Positions 28,717 through 38,937 of a stretch of DNA of 64,000 nucleotides are shown piece after piece; the stretch's first letter is position 1; the number at the start of each line of letters is the position of its first letter. The stretch lies in the NCBI GenBank assembly GCA_021771695.1, contig JAETON010000001.1, positions 100,848 to 164,847 of the forward strand, written 5' to 3'. The DNA is from Lachnospiraceae bacterium (GTDB lineage: Bacteria; Bacillota; Clostridia; Lachnospirales; Lachnospiraceae). Under the pieces are notes generated by a model. It saw nothing but the letters and a program-made list of their open reading frames with translations. It did no database searches and was not told the origin of the DNA. The position numbers and the translations under genes were made by a program.

Positions 28717-30392
28717 TACCGAATACTTAAAAATGTTTCATAGATATCTACTGCTCCATATCCCCATTCTCGATTTGGATAGGTACGGTTATCATCTCTT
28801 TTAGCACCTCGAATCAAATAGTTGCGGATTCTCGTTGTATTAATTTCAAGGTCATTTTCTTTCACATACCCCCATTCCAGCATCAATGCCGCAAGTCCGG
28901 CTGAAACGGCACCAGACACACTGGTCCCAGTCCTCCTTCCAAACCGTCCCTTGGGAAGAGGACCCAATACATTTACTCCGGGAGCTGCAAAATCCGGCTT
29001 TACAAAGTTTCTTGGAAAACCGCGGCTGCTGTCAATATAAATACTTCCGGTATTTTGATTATAATTTCCAGTACACATTAACAAATCAGTACTTCCCGGT
29101 GATACTAGGGTATTATAGGGTGTGGATTCCAAGAAAAATGTATCCTCCGAAATAAAATTTACAATTGGAAGCCACATTTCAAACTGGCGGCTGCCCATTT
29201 CATCATCACTGACATAAATATTCCAGACACCCTCTGCCGGTCTGCGAAATCTCATTACAATAACCGGAGCACCTGCTGAAGTATCCACTGTAAAATAATC
29301 CACAATCACATCGGTTCTTTCCAATAAAAATGCGACCTCCCTCTGCCCCCGCAATCCACCGGCAATCCGTCCTGTCCGCTGTCCGGAAGGAGATTCTATA
29401 TCTACATAATATCGATTGGGTGCCATTCCCCATAATTCCAATGTAAATCCGTATTCCGAACTTCCGACTTTTATTTCTACTTTGGTAGAATTATCTGTCA
29501 CTGTTCCTGCATAATGATGTCTTGCCTGCCCCTCATTGCCTGCACAAACAGATACAGCCACACCCCTAAGAGGTGCGATCACTGACAAATACTGATCCAA
29601 AGGTCCCGTTCCCATATGAGAAGCCAGACTGGTGCCTGTTCCAAGATATAACACTAGCGGCATCCTGAGTTTTTCAGCCATAAGAGAAATGTATTTTACC
29701 CCCAGCATAAGATCAATTTCTGAATACACTTCTTTTTCTGGATCAATGCAATAATACTCTTTTAGATATTCTTTTGCCTGCCTTAATTTTACAATCATCA
29801 ATTGAGCATTGGGAGCAATCCCTGAAAATCCTTCTTCCGGCATATCATTCCCTGCAATTAATCCAGCCAAAAAAGTACCATGTCCGGATTCATCCGTCGA
29901 TGGTACTTTTTCCAATGGATTTTCCATACGAAGTGCTTCTTCAATATCTTCTTTTGAATACTCTGTTCCGTATTTTAAGATAGATTTTTGTTCTTCATCT
30001 TCTATGGTCTGATCCCATATAGATAAAATTTTAGTAGAGCCGTCTGCATTTTGAAATACAGCGTTCTGATAATCAATTCCTGTATCTATAATTCCAACCA
30101 AGACTCCATTCCCATACAAATCCAAATTGGATCTCCGCACCTGTGCGGCTCCAATGTCTTCCATCACTGCAGAATCCATCAGTCCAAAACATCTTGGAAT
30201 CGAATTATACTGATAATCATCACTTTGGAACTGGCTTCTCCCATTACGCTTCACATACACGATTGCAAAACGGTAATTCAGCGGTATCACGCATTCTGCC
30301 TGAAACCTCTTTTTCACATCTTCAATCACTCCGCTGTATTCTGCAATAAATTCAAAATAATCATCATTGGCTGCAACGCCGTAACAATCCAT
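28716..30392 (-). CDS. Subtilisin-like serine protease, Csp (germination protease) type
   Basis: A 558-residue S8 peptidase. The full catalytic triad is visible: Asp in VGIIDTGIDYQN near residue 105, His in DESGHGTFLAGLIAGN near 168, and Ser in GRRTGTSVSGAVSAGLAALM near 495. The oxyanion Asn is likely in CAGNEGQARHHY. A long insert between His and Ser forms a jelly-roll-like domain, as in CspB/CspC proteases that act on the cortex hydrolase SleC in clostridial germination. There is no signal peptide, which fits spore-located Csp proteins; an intracellular role is possible. GAGGTG precedes ATG 30392. Confidence 0.87.
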   Translation of the reverse strand: MDCYGVAANDDYFEFIAEYSGVIEDVKKRFQAECVIPLNYRFAIVYVKRNGRSQFQSDDYQYNSIPRCFGLMDSAVMEDIGAAQVRRSNLDLYGNGVLVGIIDTGIDYQNAVFQNADGSTKILSIWDQTIEDEEQKSILKYGTEYSKEDIEEALRMENPLEKVPSTDESGHGTFLAGLIAGNDMPEEGFSGIAPNAQLMIVKLRQAKEYLKEYYCIDPEKEVYSEIDLMLGVKYISLMAEKLRMPLVLYLGTGTSLASHMGTGPLDQYLSVIAPLRGVAVSVCAGNEGQARHHYAGTVTDNSTKVEIKVGSSEYGFTLELWGMAPNRYYVDIESPSGQRTGRIAGGLRGQREVAFLLERTDVIVDYFTVDTSAGAPVIVMRFRRPAEGVWNIYVSDDEMGSRQFEMWLPIVNFISEDTFFLESTPYNTLVSPGSTDLLMCTGNYNQNTGSIYIDSSRGFPRNFVKPDFAAPGVNVLGPLPKGRFGRRTGTSVSGAVSAGLAALMLEWGYVKENDLEINTTRIRNYLIRGAKRDDNRTYPNREWGYGAVDIYETFLSIR

Positions 30393-30476
30393 TCTTTCAC
30401 CTCAAATGTTTCTATTAATATATGACGAAAAAATATCATTTATGTTATTTTGTATTTCCTGCAGCTGCACTCCTTC

Positions 30477-32432
30477 TTAAATCTGCTCTGTTAAGATACC
30501 TTTCTGGTACGCCCACAAAAGCTGTTCCAAGTCACTGATTTTTTCTTTTATCTCATTTCCAATATCTGTATCTTCTACACATTTTCTTCGTGTTACTTTA
30601 TTAATGATAATGGTATCAGAATGTATATCCGTTTCCTCCCGAATAGCCGTATCACGAGATACAAATGGTTCATGTGCGACCAGTTTTAAGCCGTAGGAAT
30701 TGGAAACTAGTGTATATCCTGCAATACCTGTTGTTTTTTGATATGCTTTGGAAAATCCGCCGTCAATGATAAACAATTTTCCATCGCATTTGATTGGACT
30801 TTCGCCTTTTTTTACAGCTACCGGCATATGTCCATTGACAATTTTTCCTTTGGAAGAGTCTAATCCAAATTCCTCCAAAATCTGATTGATTACTTCTTCA
30901 TTTTCATACCATTGATAATAATAGTCCTTCTTCTCTTTTTTCACATCAGAATCTTCTAGAAAATACCGCTCAAATGTTGCCATCTTTGCCTTTCCGTAGA
31001 CCGGAGAGTTCTCGTTGGACCATATGTACCACATAATATCCTGTCCATACCGACGGACTCTCATATCTTTTTCTTCATAATATCCCTGGCGTGCCAAATG
31101 CTCCAATACATCATACAAATCCTTTCCAGAAACAGTACATCCCTGAAGCTGCACCTCACGAAAACTTCCATCTTCATTTAACGGTACACATCCATGATAC
31201 AGCAGCATATTATTATATGTTTTATAAAGACTTCCTTTGGAAAAAAGAAAACGTACATGCTGATGGAGATATGCACAGTATTTAAATGCTGTAACTAAAT
31301 GCTCCATCACATATTCTTCTTCTTTTGTTAACTTATATGGATCCTTTGGATCAATGGTTGGGAAGTTCGTATCATTTAGCTTATATTCTTTATCATTAAT
31401 TACCACCGTTCCTTTTTCATAATCTACTTTATCTAACAGCAGGCGATGATCCATCTGAAAATCCGGACGGCGTTTGATCAGCTGGCCTTCTACTTTAAAC
31501 TGCATAATCGCAATCGCCTTATGCATTTTTTTATTCATTTCCTCTTCTCGGACATTTTCTTGGTCAACATCTCCAGACATGTGGAACACATCACATGGAT
31601 CATCTTTATAACAATCCAGTGCAAATCTTGCCAAAGGAATTAAATTAATTCCATATCCATTCTCTAAAACATCCAAATTATTATATCTTGCACAGATTCT
31701 TACAACATTACAAATGCAGGCACGATGCCCGGACGCTGCACCCATCCACAAAATGTCATGGTTTCCCCATTGGATATCCACATTTTCACATTTCATGATA
31801 CAGTCCATAATTCTATGGGGTCCCGGTCCTCTGTCATAAATATCTCCAATGACATGCAGATGATCCACAGAAAGTTTTTGAATCAAATGTGCCATTGCCG
31901 CAATAAACTGGCGGACTCTTCTAGTCGTAATAATTGTTTCCAAAATCTGTTCTACATATTTTTTCTTATCAGCGGTTCGATGCTCCACCATCAATTCTTC
32001 CATTACATAGGCAAATTCCGAAGACATAGCTTTCCGCACTTTGGACCGGGTATACTTATTTCCAACAGCTCTTGCCACATGAACCAAACGCACCATAGTA
32101 TCATGATACCATTCCATTAAATCGTTCCGTGGAAGTTCTTCTTCCATAATATCCATCTTCTGTTCCGGATAATAAATAACAGAAGCAAGATTTTTCTTCT
32201 CTTCCACTGTCAATGTATTTCCAAATACATCCTCAATCTTACTGCGGACTGCACCGGAACCATTTCTGATAATATGACTGAATTTCTCATATTCCCCATG
32301 AATATCGGAAACATAATGTTCCGTCCCTTTTGGCAGATGCAAAATTGCCTGCAGATTGATAATCTCTGTTGAAGCAGACGCCACATTCGGATAGCGGACT
32401 GCAAGTTCCTTTAAAAACTTCATTTGATCCAT
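30477..32432 (-). CDS. fbp: Fructose-1,6-bisphosphatase, class III
   Basis: Gluconeogenic phosphatase producing fructose-6-phosphate. The 651-residue length and metallophosphoesterase motifs define the Firmicutes class III enzyme: YVSDIHGEYEKF near residue 41, VIGDIYDRGPGPHRIMD near 192, WGNHDILWMG near 224 and NGHMPV near 555. ATG 32432 is eight bases after GGAGG; the longer frame to 32462 is less likely. It lies 66 nt downstream of clpX on the same strand. Confidence 0.95.
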   Translation of the reverse strand: MDQMKFLKELAVRYPNVASASTEIINLQAILHLPKGTEHYVSDIHGEYEKFSHIIRNGSGAVRSKIEDVFGNTLTVEEKKNLASVIYYPEQKMDIMEEELPRNDLMEWYHDTMVRLVHVARAVGNKYTRSKVRKAMSSEFAYVMEELMVEHRTADKKKYVEQILETIITTRRVRQFIAAMAHLIQKLSVDHLHVIGDIYDRGPGPHRIMDCIMKCENVDIQWGNHDILWMGAASGHRACICNVVRICARYNNLDVLENGYGINLIPLARFALDCYKDDPCDVFHMSGDVDQENVREEEMNKKMHKAIAIMQFKVEGQLIKRRPDFQMDHRLLLDKVDYEKGTVVINDKEYKLNDTNFPTIDPKDPYKLTKEEEYVMEHLVTAFKYCAYLHQHVRFLFSKGSLYKTYNNMLLYHGCVPLNEDGSFREVQLQGCTVSGKDLYDVLEHLARQGYYEEKDMRVRRYGQDIMWYIWSNENSPVYGKAKMATFERYFLEDSDVKKEKKDYYYQWYENEEVINQILEEFGLDSSKGKIVNGHMPVAVKKGESPIKCDGKLFIIDGGFSKAYQKTTGIAGYTLVSNSYGLKLVAHEPFVSRDTAIREETDIHSDTIIINKVTRRKCVEDTDIGNEIKEKISDLEQLLWAYQKGILTEQI

Positions 32433-32498
32433 GCACTGAACCTCCCAAATTAAAATTGACATGATAAAAAATAGCAGGGCAAAAAATGTAAATTACTC

Positions 32499-33884
32499 TT
32501 ACTGATCCCTTAACTGAATCATCGGACTTCCATGATTTTCAATATAATCTCTGGTAATAGTGACTCTTCCAATGGAATCGTCTTTTGGAATTTCATACAT
32601 AATATCCAGCATAAATTTTTCGATAATTGCACGAAGTGCTCTGGCTCCAGTCTTCTTCTCCAAAGCTTTTTCCGCAATAGCTTCCAATGCACCATCATCA
32701 AATTCCAATTTTACTTCGTCAAGTTCCAATAATTTCTGGTACTGTTTTAAAATCGCATTTTTCGGTTTCTTTAAAATCTCTACCAGCATTTCTTTGGTTA
32801 ATCCCTCCAATGTAAATATCATCGGCAGTCTTCCGATGAATTCCGGAATTAAACCATATTCTCTTAAATCATCATTGGTAACATTGGCAATCATATTTTT
32901 TTCTTTATCAAATCGATCTTTTAAATCTGCTTCAAATCCGATGGAAGTTTTCTTCATCATACGTTTTTTAATGATTCCTTCTAGATTTGGAAAGGCTCCG
33001 CCGCAAATAAACAAGATATTTTTTGTATTCATAGTTGTCAGCGGCACCATGGCATTTTTACTGGTAGCTCCAACTGGAACCTCCACCTCTGCACCTTCCA
33101 GCAATTTTAATAAAGCTTGCTGCACAGATTCTCCACTGACATCTCTGCTGTTGGTATTCTGTTTTTTCGCAATTTTATCAATTTCGTCAATAAAAATAAT
33201 TCCATGTTCTGCTTCTTCCACATCATTATCTGCTGCCTGCAAAAGTTTTGACAGCACACTCTCCACATCGTCTCCAATGTATCCCGCTTCTGTCAATGAT
33301 GTAGCATCTGTAATGGCAAGCGGTACTTTTAGCAGCCTTGCCAGTGTTTTTACTAAATAAGTTTTTCCGCTGCCTGTTGGCCCAATCATTAACATATTTG
33401 TCTTGTCAATTTCAATCTCATCCATCGTATTAGTAACTACACGTTTGTAATGATTATAAACTGCCACTGACATTACTTTTTTTGCATAATCCTGTCCAAT
33501 GACATACTCATCCAGCATAGCTTTGATTTTATGCGGTGCCGGAATGTCCGTAAGACTTAATTCCTGTTTTTCTTTTTTCTCTTTCTTTTTCTTCTTCAGA
33601 GCCGGCTGTGGCTGCATTCCCTGCAAATCTCCCATGATTTTGGAAATATCCATATTATCCAAATCCATGTTGCGGGCATCAATAAATCCAAACTGCCCCT
33701 GACTCATAGAATCCAGTGTTCTCTGCATACAATCCGGACAAATATATATATTATTCGGAAGTGTCAGCATTTTTCCTGTGACAGACTCCGGACGTCTGCA
33801 AAGATAACAGTAATGCTCTGTCTTATCGTTTTCATCCTCCTGGATGATTTCTTCAATTTCATTGCTATTCTTTTCTTCTGACAT
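32499..33884 (-). CDS. clpX: ClpX-type ATP-dependent protease ATPase subunit
   Basis: AAA+ unfoldase that feeds proteins to ClpP. The N-terminal zinc-binding domain is YCYLCRRPESV ... YICPDCMQ (residues about 26-55), then a linker with a Lys/Glu-rich stretch (KKKKKEKKEKQE near 98). Walker A is GPTGSGKTYLVKTLA near 167, Walker B IIFIDEIDKIAKK near 230, and the arginine-finger region with GLIPEFIGRLP near 350. At 461 residues it is longer than usual because of the linker. A second housekeeping ClpX may exist elsewhere; clpP and tig, the common neighbours, are absent here. Confidence 0.93.
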   Translation of the reverse strand: MSEEKNSNEIEEIIQEDENDKTEHYCYLCRRPESVTGKMLTLPNNIYICPDCMQRTLDSMSQGQFGFIDARNMDLDNMDISKIMGDLQGMQPQPALKKKKKEKKEKQELSLTDIPAPHKIKAMLDEYVIGQDYAKKVMSVAVYNHYKRVVTNTMDEIEIDKTNMLMIGPTGSGKTYLVKTLARLLKVPLAITDATSLTEAGYIGDDVESVLSKLLQAADNDVEEAEHGIIFIDEIDKIAKKQNTNSRDVSGESVQQALLKLLEGAEVEVPVGATSKNAMVPLTTMNTKNILFICGGAFPNLEGIIKKRMMKKTSIGFEADLKDRFDKEKNMIANVTNDDLREYGLIPEFIGRLPMIFTLEGLTKEMLVEILKKPKNAILKQYQKLLELDEVKLEFDDGALEAIAEKALEKKTGARALRAIIEKFMLDIMYEIPKDDSIGRVTITRDYIENHGSPMIQLRDQ

Positions 33885-33902
33885 GTTCGGTCCCTCACTT
33901 TT

Positions 33903-35297
33903 TTAACTTATCTCAAAGAGTACATCTTTTATTTTTCCCGTTCCTTTTATAATATCCTCTTTTGTCATTCTAGTAAAGCCTAAAATGTATTGCTCTTTTA
34001 AAGGTACACCCTCAATATAATAAAGAGACAGTGGATAAATCATCACACCTTCCTCTTTTAACCGCTTTTGAAATGCTTCTTGATTCTGTATCTGAAAATC
34101 GGCAATGACATGAAGTCCTGCACCCTGTCCGAAAACACAGACTTCCAATGGCATTTCTTTTAGACATTCTAACAAAAGATCATGTTTTTCTTTATAGATG
34201 TTTCTCATGCGGTTTAAATGCCGTTCAAAATGCCCTTCCGATAAGAATAACGTCAGTACTTTCTGGTCAATCCGTGATACAGAACACGAAAAGGCTTTCC
34301 CGGTTTTTTGATAAACCGGAACCAGCTTTTTGGGAAGTACCATATAACTGATTCGGATGGCAGGAGCAATCGCTTTGGAAAAAGTCCCCATATAGATTAC
34401 CTTATCATTTTGATCCAATCCCTGCAATGCGGGAATTGGTTTTCCATGATAACGGAATTCACTGTCATAATCATCTTCAATAATATAACGTCCTTCCTTT
34501 TCCTTTGCCCATCGGATCAGCTGTCCCCGCCTGCCTACCGGCATCACAACACCAGTAGGATATTGATGTGCCGGAGTAACATAAGCAAGATTGGCATCTG
34601 TCTGATTCAGTGCTTCCACGCTTAATCCCTCTGCATCCATGACAATGGGGCGTATTCCAAATCCCAATTCTTTTAGTATGCCGTGTGCATTGGTATATAC
34701 CGGATTCTCAATCCCAACGACCTGTTTTTCTCCCAATGTCTGACGAAGCAAAAACAAAAGATTTTCCATTCCGGAACCAATCACAATCTGACTGGTATGT
34801 ACATGTACACCTCTGGACTGCCGAAGATAATACATAATTGCACGCCGAAGTTCCAAATCTCCTTGAAAATTTCCTTTCTGGAAAAGTTCACTGTTATCAT
34901 CAATCATGATTTCTTTTAAGAGTTTTCTCCAAATATAATAAGGAAATTGGGACATATCCACACCTACCGGTGAAAAATCATACGGAAATTTCTCTTTTTC
35001 CGGTTCCGCCTCTTCCTCTTCAAGTTCAAGAGAAATATCCAATTCTGCCAATTCTTCCACTTGACAGACAAAAAAACCCCTTTTGGGACGTGCTTCAATG
35101 TATCCTTCTGCAGCCAATTGTCCATATGCAGAGTCTATGGTATTTCTGCTGACATCCAAGTGCTTTGCAAGCCTTCTTGCAGAAGGGAGCTTTGACCCAA
35201 AGGGCAAAGCTCCTGTTCTTATTTCTTCTTTAATACAAAAATAAATCTGTTCATATAATGGTTCTTTTTTTGCGGTATCCAATCCGACAATCAACAT
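33903..35297 (-). CDS. MocR/PdxR-family transcriptional regulator (GntR-HTH plus aminotransferase-like domain)
   Basis: A 464-residue regulator with an N-terminal GntR winged helix (KLPSARRLAKHLDVSRNTID near residue 38) and a class I aminotransferase fold. The PLP site includes EDDYDSEFRYHG near 275 and the lysine in YMGTFSKAIAPAIRISYM near 310. MocR proteins usually sense PLP or an amine and control B6, GABA or amino-acid genes; the target here is not evident. AGGTGA precedes ATG 35297. It sits between a cyclophilin lipoprotein and clpX, on the same strand. Confidence 0.92.
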   Translation of the reverse strand: MLIVGLDTAKKEPLYEQIYFCIKEEIRTGALPFGSKLPSARRLAKHLDVSRNTIDSAYGQLAAEGYIEARPKRGFFVCQVEELAELDISLELEEEEAEPEKEKFPYDFSPVGVDMSQFPYYIWRKLLKEIMIDDNSELFQKGNFQGDLELRRAIMYYLRQSRGVHVHTSQIVIGSGMENLLFLLRQTLGEKQVVGIENPVYTNAHGILKELGFGIRPIVMDAEGLSVEALNQTDANLAYVTPAHQYPTGVVMPVGRRGQLIRWAKEKEGRYIIEDDYDSEFRYHGKPIPALQGLDQNDKVIYMGTFSKAIAPAIRISYMVLPKKLVPVYQKTGKAFSCSVSRIDQKVLTLFLSEGHFERHLNRMRNIYKEKHDLLLECLKEMPLEVCVFGQGAGLHVIADFQIQNQEAFQKRLKEEGVMIYPLSLYYIEGVPLKEQYILGFTRMTKEDIIKGTGKIKDVLFEIS

Positions 35298-35309
35298 ACG
35301 ATCACCTGC

Positions 35310-36077
35310 TTATTTTGCATTCTCAATGGTAATTTTCTCAATCACTATATCCTTCACCGGATGGCTTTCTTCTCCATTTGCATCTTCTACCTCTGTCCCG
35401 GCAATTTTATCTAACACATCATATCCATCAACCAATTGTCCAAACACAGTATAACTGCCTGTTAAGGATGGGTATCCGCCTTGTTCTTCAAACAATTTCG
35501 TCTGTTTTTCATTAAAATCCATGTTTCCGGTTTCCAAAGCTTCTTTTGCTGTATCTGCCTTTGCCTGCACAATGAAGAACTGGCTTCCATTGGTATCCGG
35601 CCCCGAATTTGCCATACAGACGGCTCCCCGAAGCGGCAGCAGATCTTTCGAAATTTCATTGTCAAATTCTTTTCCCCAAATGCTTTCTCCGCCGCTTCCG
35701 GTTCCCGTCGGATCACCGCCTTGAATCATAAAATCATTGATTACTCTGTGAAAAATCTGTCCATCATAATACCCATTATCCGCCAATGTTACAAAATTCT
35801 TCACTGCCAGCGGAGCCTTTTTCAAAAAGAACTTAAACTTCATTTCTCCATAACCTTTAACTTTCATTACAGCAATGGTTTCCCCATCCGAAGCATCTGC
35901 CAGCTGATCTGTTTTTTTTGCTCCGGTAATCTTTGGTACTTTATATTTATCCAATACTTTTGTTTCTTTTTTCTCTTCTGCAGTTGTCTTTGCAGATTCC
36001 TTTTTTTGACTGTTTCCACAGCCTGCACAGACAATCATTGCAAAAATCATACAGCCTGCAAGAAATTTTCTTCTCAT
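35310..36077 (-). CDS. Cyclophilin-type peptidyl-prolyl isomerase lipoprotein
   Basis: A 255-residue exported foldase. Start set at ATG 36077 (GGAG upstream), giving signal peptide MRRKFLAGCMIFAMIVCAGC with a lipobox-like Cys; the Cys at -3 is unusual. After a Lys/Glu-rich tether, the cyclophilin domain (about 75-250) shows FHRVINDFMIQGGDPTGTG, the catalytic Arg in the FHRV segment, ANSGPDTNGSQFFI and TVFGQLVDGYDVLDKI. It likely speeds folding of secreted proteins at the outer face of the membrane. The longer frame to 36170 would bury the signal peptide. Confidence 0.92.
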   Translation of the reverse strand: MRRKFLAGCMIFAMIVCAGCGNSQKKESAKTTAEEKKETKVLDKYKVPKITGAKKTDQLADASDGETIAVMKVKGYGEMKFKFFLKKAPLAVKNFVTLADNGYYDGQIFHRVINDFMIQGGDPTGTGSGGESIWGKEFDNEISKDLLPLRGAVCMANSGPDTNGSQFFIVQAKADTAKEALETGNMDFNEKQTKLFEEQGGYPSLTGSYTVFGQLVDGYDVLDKIAGTEVEDANGEESHPVKDIVIEKITIENAK

Positions 36078-36093
36078 AAATCCAAGTCTCCTT

Positions 36094-37083
36094 TTATTGT
36101 TCTCTGATTTTATCTGCTGGAAATACGATTCCATTTTGTCTTCTGACTTCATCCGTAATATCCATTTCAATACGGGATGACTCTAAAAATTCATGATCAA
36201 TCTTCTTTTCTTCCATCAATTTTATGAAATCCTTTGTTTCATAAATCATTGGATTATCTCTAGCTTCAAATTCCAGTTCTTCTTTGCGTCCATCCCGGTA
36301 AATAATGGTAATCTTCTGAATAATCGGACATTCTTCAATAATCATGCAGCCTTTTTCGCCCTGAATCTGCGTCGGCATTTTAGAATCTGTAATCTTAGAA
36401 TACATAAGTTCTGCCTGTTTATCCCCATAAGAAGCAATGATACTTCCTGCTCCATCAACTCCATTACTTAAAATAATACTGTCAGATAAAATTTTGTCCG
36501 GTGCACCAAAAAGACTGGCTAGAAAATGGATGCAGTAAGAACCTATATCCATCAATGCTCCATTGGACATTTTCGGATTAAATGCATTTTCAATAATACC
36601 GTTTTTGAATTTATCATATCTTGATGAATATTGACAATACTGAATGGTTGCACGCCGTACATCTCCAATTTTATGAAGATTCTCCATCATTGCATGAAAT
36701 CCCGGTGAATGAACATTTTTCATAGCTTCCATGAAAATAACGTCATTTTCTTTGGCCGCCTGAATCAGTAAATCCAGCTCCGTACGATTGGAACATACTG
36801 GCTTTTCGCATAATACATGTTTTCCATGGTTGAGCATTGTAATCGAATGAATATAATGACAGCAGGTTGGACTTGCCACATAAACAGCATCAATTTCCGG
36901 ATCCTCTGCCATTTCTTCATAATTATCATATACTTTTTCTACACCGTATTTTGCAGCAAATTCTTTTCCTTTTTCCATGCTTCTGGAATATACCGCTGTT
37001 AACTGAATATCCTCAAGCTCTAAGACACCTTCCATCAGCCAATCTGTAATAAAATTTGTACCAATGGTTGCTAAACGTACCAT
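36094..37083 (-). CDS. Gfo/Idh/MocA-family NAD(P)-dependent oxidoreductase
   Basis: A 329-residue dehydrogenase with an N-terminal Rossmann fold (MVRLATIGTNFITDWL; the usual GxGxxG is modified to GTNFIT). The family signature HVLCEKPVCSNRTELD near residue 90 contains the EKP motif, and DIGSYCIHFLASLFG near 178 provides the usual D-x-x-x-H catalytic pair. Substrates in this family are sugars, inositols or related compounds; none can be assigned. GAGGAGG precedes ATG 37083. It lies 15 nt after the ABC exporter genes and may be read with them. Confidence 0.9.
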   Translation of the reverse strand: MVRLATIGTNFITDWLMEGVLELEDIQLTAVYSRSMEKGKEFAAKYGVEKVYDNYEEMAEDPEIDAVYVASPTCCHYIHSITMLNHGKHVLCEKPVCSNRTELDLLIQAAKENDVIFMEAMKNVHSPGFHAMMENLHKIGDVRRATIQYCQYSSRYDKFKNGIIENAFNPKMSNGALMDIGSYCIHFLASLFGAPDKILSDSIILSNGVDGAGSIIASYGDKQAELMYSKITDSKMPTQIQGEKGCMIIEECPIIQKITIIYRDGRKEELEFEARDNPMIYETKDFIKLMEEKKIDHEFLESSRIEMDITDEVRRQNGIVFPADKIREQ

Positions 37084-37098
37084 AACAATCCTCCTCGT

Positions 37099-38937
37099 TT
37101 ATACTGCTTCCCATTGACTGTTGTACAAATCTGCATAAAATCCGCCTTTTGCCAGCAATTCTTCATGACTGCCCTGTTCCACAATATCTCCATGATTCAT
37201 AACTAAAATGACATCTGCATCACGGATGGTTGATAAACGGTGGGCAATAACAAAACTGGTCCTTCCTTCCATTAGATTATCCATCGCTTTCTGGATTCTC
37301 TCTTCTGTTCTGGTATCTACAGAGCTGGTTGCTTCATCCAATATCAAAATCTTTGGATCTGCCAAAATTGCTCTGGCAATAGTCAGCAGCTGTTTTTGTC
37401 CTTGGGAAACATTATTGCTTTCTTCATTTATTACCATATCATATCCGCCCGGCTGTGTCACGATGAAATGATGCGCAAAGGCTGCTCTGGCTGCTCCCTG
37501 AATTTCTTCTTCCGATGCATCCAGTTTTCCATATCGGATATTATCTCTTACCGTTCCATTATAAAGCCATGTATCCTGAAGAACCATTCCAAACATCTGG
37601 CGGATATCACTGCGAACAAACTCCCGCAAATCATGTCCATCAATTTTAATACTTCCACCGTTGACATCATAAAACCGCATCAACAGTTTAATCAACGTTG
37701 TTTTTCCTGCTCCTGTCGGTCCTACAATCGCAACTTTTTGCCCCGCTTTTACGTTCACAGAAAAATCATTGATAATGGTCTGTTCTGGATGATATCCAAA
37801 ACTGACATGTTCAAAAGTTACATTTCCATTTAAAGATTCAATCGGTACCACATTTCTCTCAATTTCTGTCTCTTCCTCTTCTTCTAAAAACTCAAAAACA
37901 CGTTCTGCCGCAGCAGCTGTGGTCTGCATCATATTTCCTACCTGTGCAAGCTGTGTAATCGGCTGGCTGAAGTTTCTTACATACTGAATAAAAGACTGAA
38001 TCTGTCCTACTTCAATAGAATTTTTAATAACAAGGAATCCTCCTAAAATTGCCACCAATACATAACCAAGATTTCCTACAAACTGCATCAGCGGCATCAT
38101 AGCTCCTGAGAAAAACTGTGATTTCCATGCAGAATGATACAATTTTCCATTGATTTCTTCAAAAGCCTCAATTTCCTTTTCTTCTCTATGAAATGCTTTA
38201 ACAATATTATGTCCGCTGTAAATTTCCTCTACCTGTCCATTTAACTTTCCCAGATATTTTTGCTGTGCTTTAAAATATGGCTGAGATTTTGACATAATCG
38301 CTCCAATCAGCCCCATAGATAACGGCAGCGTCAAAAGTACAACCCCTGTCATCGGCAGGCTGATCCGAAGCATCATCACCAATACACCAATAATCTGTGT
38401 CGCTGACGTAATAATCTGCGTCATACTCTGATTCAAACTCTGTCCCAAAGTATCAATATCATTGGTAACACGGGATAAAACCTCTCCGTATGTCCTGCTT
38501 TCAAAATATTTCATCGGCATCCGATGGATTTTTTCTGAAATATCATTTCTCATCTGATAGGTGACATTATTTGATACATGAGTCATAATCAATCCCTGTA
38601 GAAAAGAAAATACTGCACTTACCACATATAAACTAAGCAGCATAAACAAAATATGGCTTACCTTTTCAAAATCAATTCCGCCGTTTCCGCCGATTTTTCT
38701 CATCAATCCGTTAAATATTTCTGTTGTTGCATCTCCTAAAATCGTCGGTCCCACAATGTTAAAAATCGTACTTACAATTGCAAATAAGATAACAAATAAA
38801 ACCGCTGTATAGTATCGGCGCATATATTTGATTAATTTTTTCATGGTGCCTTTTAAATCTTTTGCTTTTTCTCCTGCTGGTGCAATGCCGCGTCCATGTC
38901 CGCCCATTGGTCCTCTTTTTCTTGTATTATTACTCAT
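37099..38937 (-). CDS. ABC exporter half-transporter, canonical ATPase site
   Basis: A 612-residue fused membrane (about 40-330) and ATPase (about 370-600) protein. Walker A is GPTGAGKTTLIKLLMRF, the signature NVSQGQKQLLTIARAIL, Walker B ILILDEATSSVDTRTEER with the catalytic Glu present, and the switch His in VIAHRLST. A Gly/Arg-rich N-terminus (KRGPMGGHGRGIAP) precedes the first membrane segment. It overlaps the preceding partner gene by 8 nt and has an AGGAGGTG site, so the two are translationally coupled and likely form a heterodimer. The substrate could be a drug, lipid or peptide. Confidence 0.95.
   Translation of the reverse strand: MSNNTRKRGPMGGHGRGIAPAGEKAKDLKGTMKKLIKYMRRYYTAVLFVILFAIVSTIFNIVGPTILGDATTEIFNGLMRKIGGNGGIDFEKVSHILFMLLSLYVVSAVFSFLQGLIMTHVSNNVTYQMRNDISEKIHRMPMKYFESRTYGEVLSRVTNDIDTLGQSLNQSMTQIITSATQIIGVLVMMLRISLPMTGVVLLTLPLSMGLIGAIMSKSQPYFKAQQKYLGKLNGQVEEIYSGHNIVKAFHREEKEIEAFEEINGKLYHSAWKSQFFSGAMMPLMQFVGNLGYVLVAILGGFLVIKNSIEVGQIQSFIQYVRNFSQPITQLAQVGNMMQTTAAAAERVFEFLEEEEETEIERNVVPIESLNGNVTFEHVSFGYHPEQTIINDFSVNVKAGQKVAIVGPTGAGKTTLIKLLMRFYDVNGGSIKIDGHDLREFVRSDIRQMFGMVLQDTWLYNGTVRDNIRYGKLDASEEEIQGAARAAFAHHFIVTQPGGYDMVINEESNNVSQGQKQLLTIARAILADPKILILDEATSSVDTRTEERIQKAMDNLMEGRTSFVIAHRLSTIRDADVILVMNHGDIVEQGSHEELLAKGGFYADLYNSQWEAV

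Noticed and set aside
32560..33360. 266-residue plus-strand open frame
   Set aside because: It lies wholly antisense to clpX, is Ser/Phe-rich low-complexity sequence and has no ribosome site; an antisense shadow.
32499..33884. Prophage-encoded origin for clpX
   Set aside because: It lies well inside the core block with normal codon use and housekeeping neighbours; only the linker is unusual.
35481..36107. 208-residue plus-strand open frame
   Set aside because: Antisense to the cyclophilin gene, Phe/Cys-rich, no start context.
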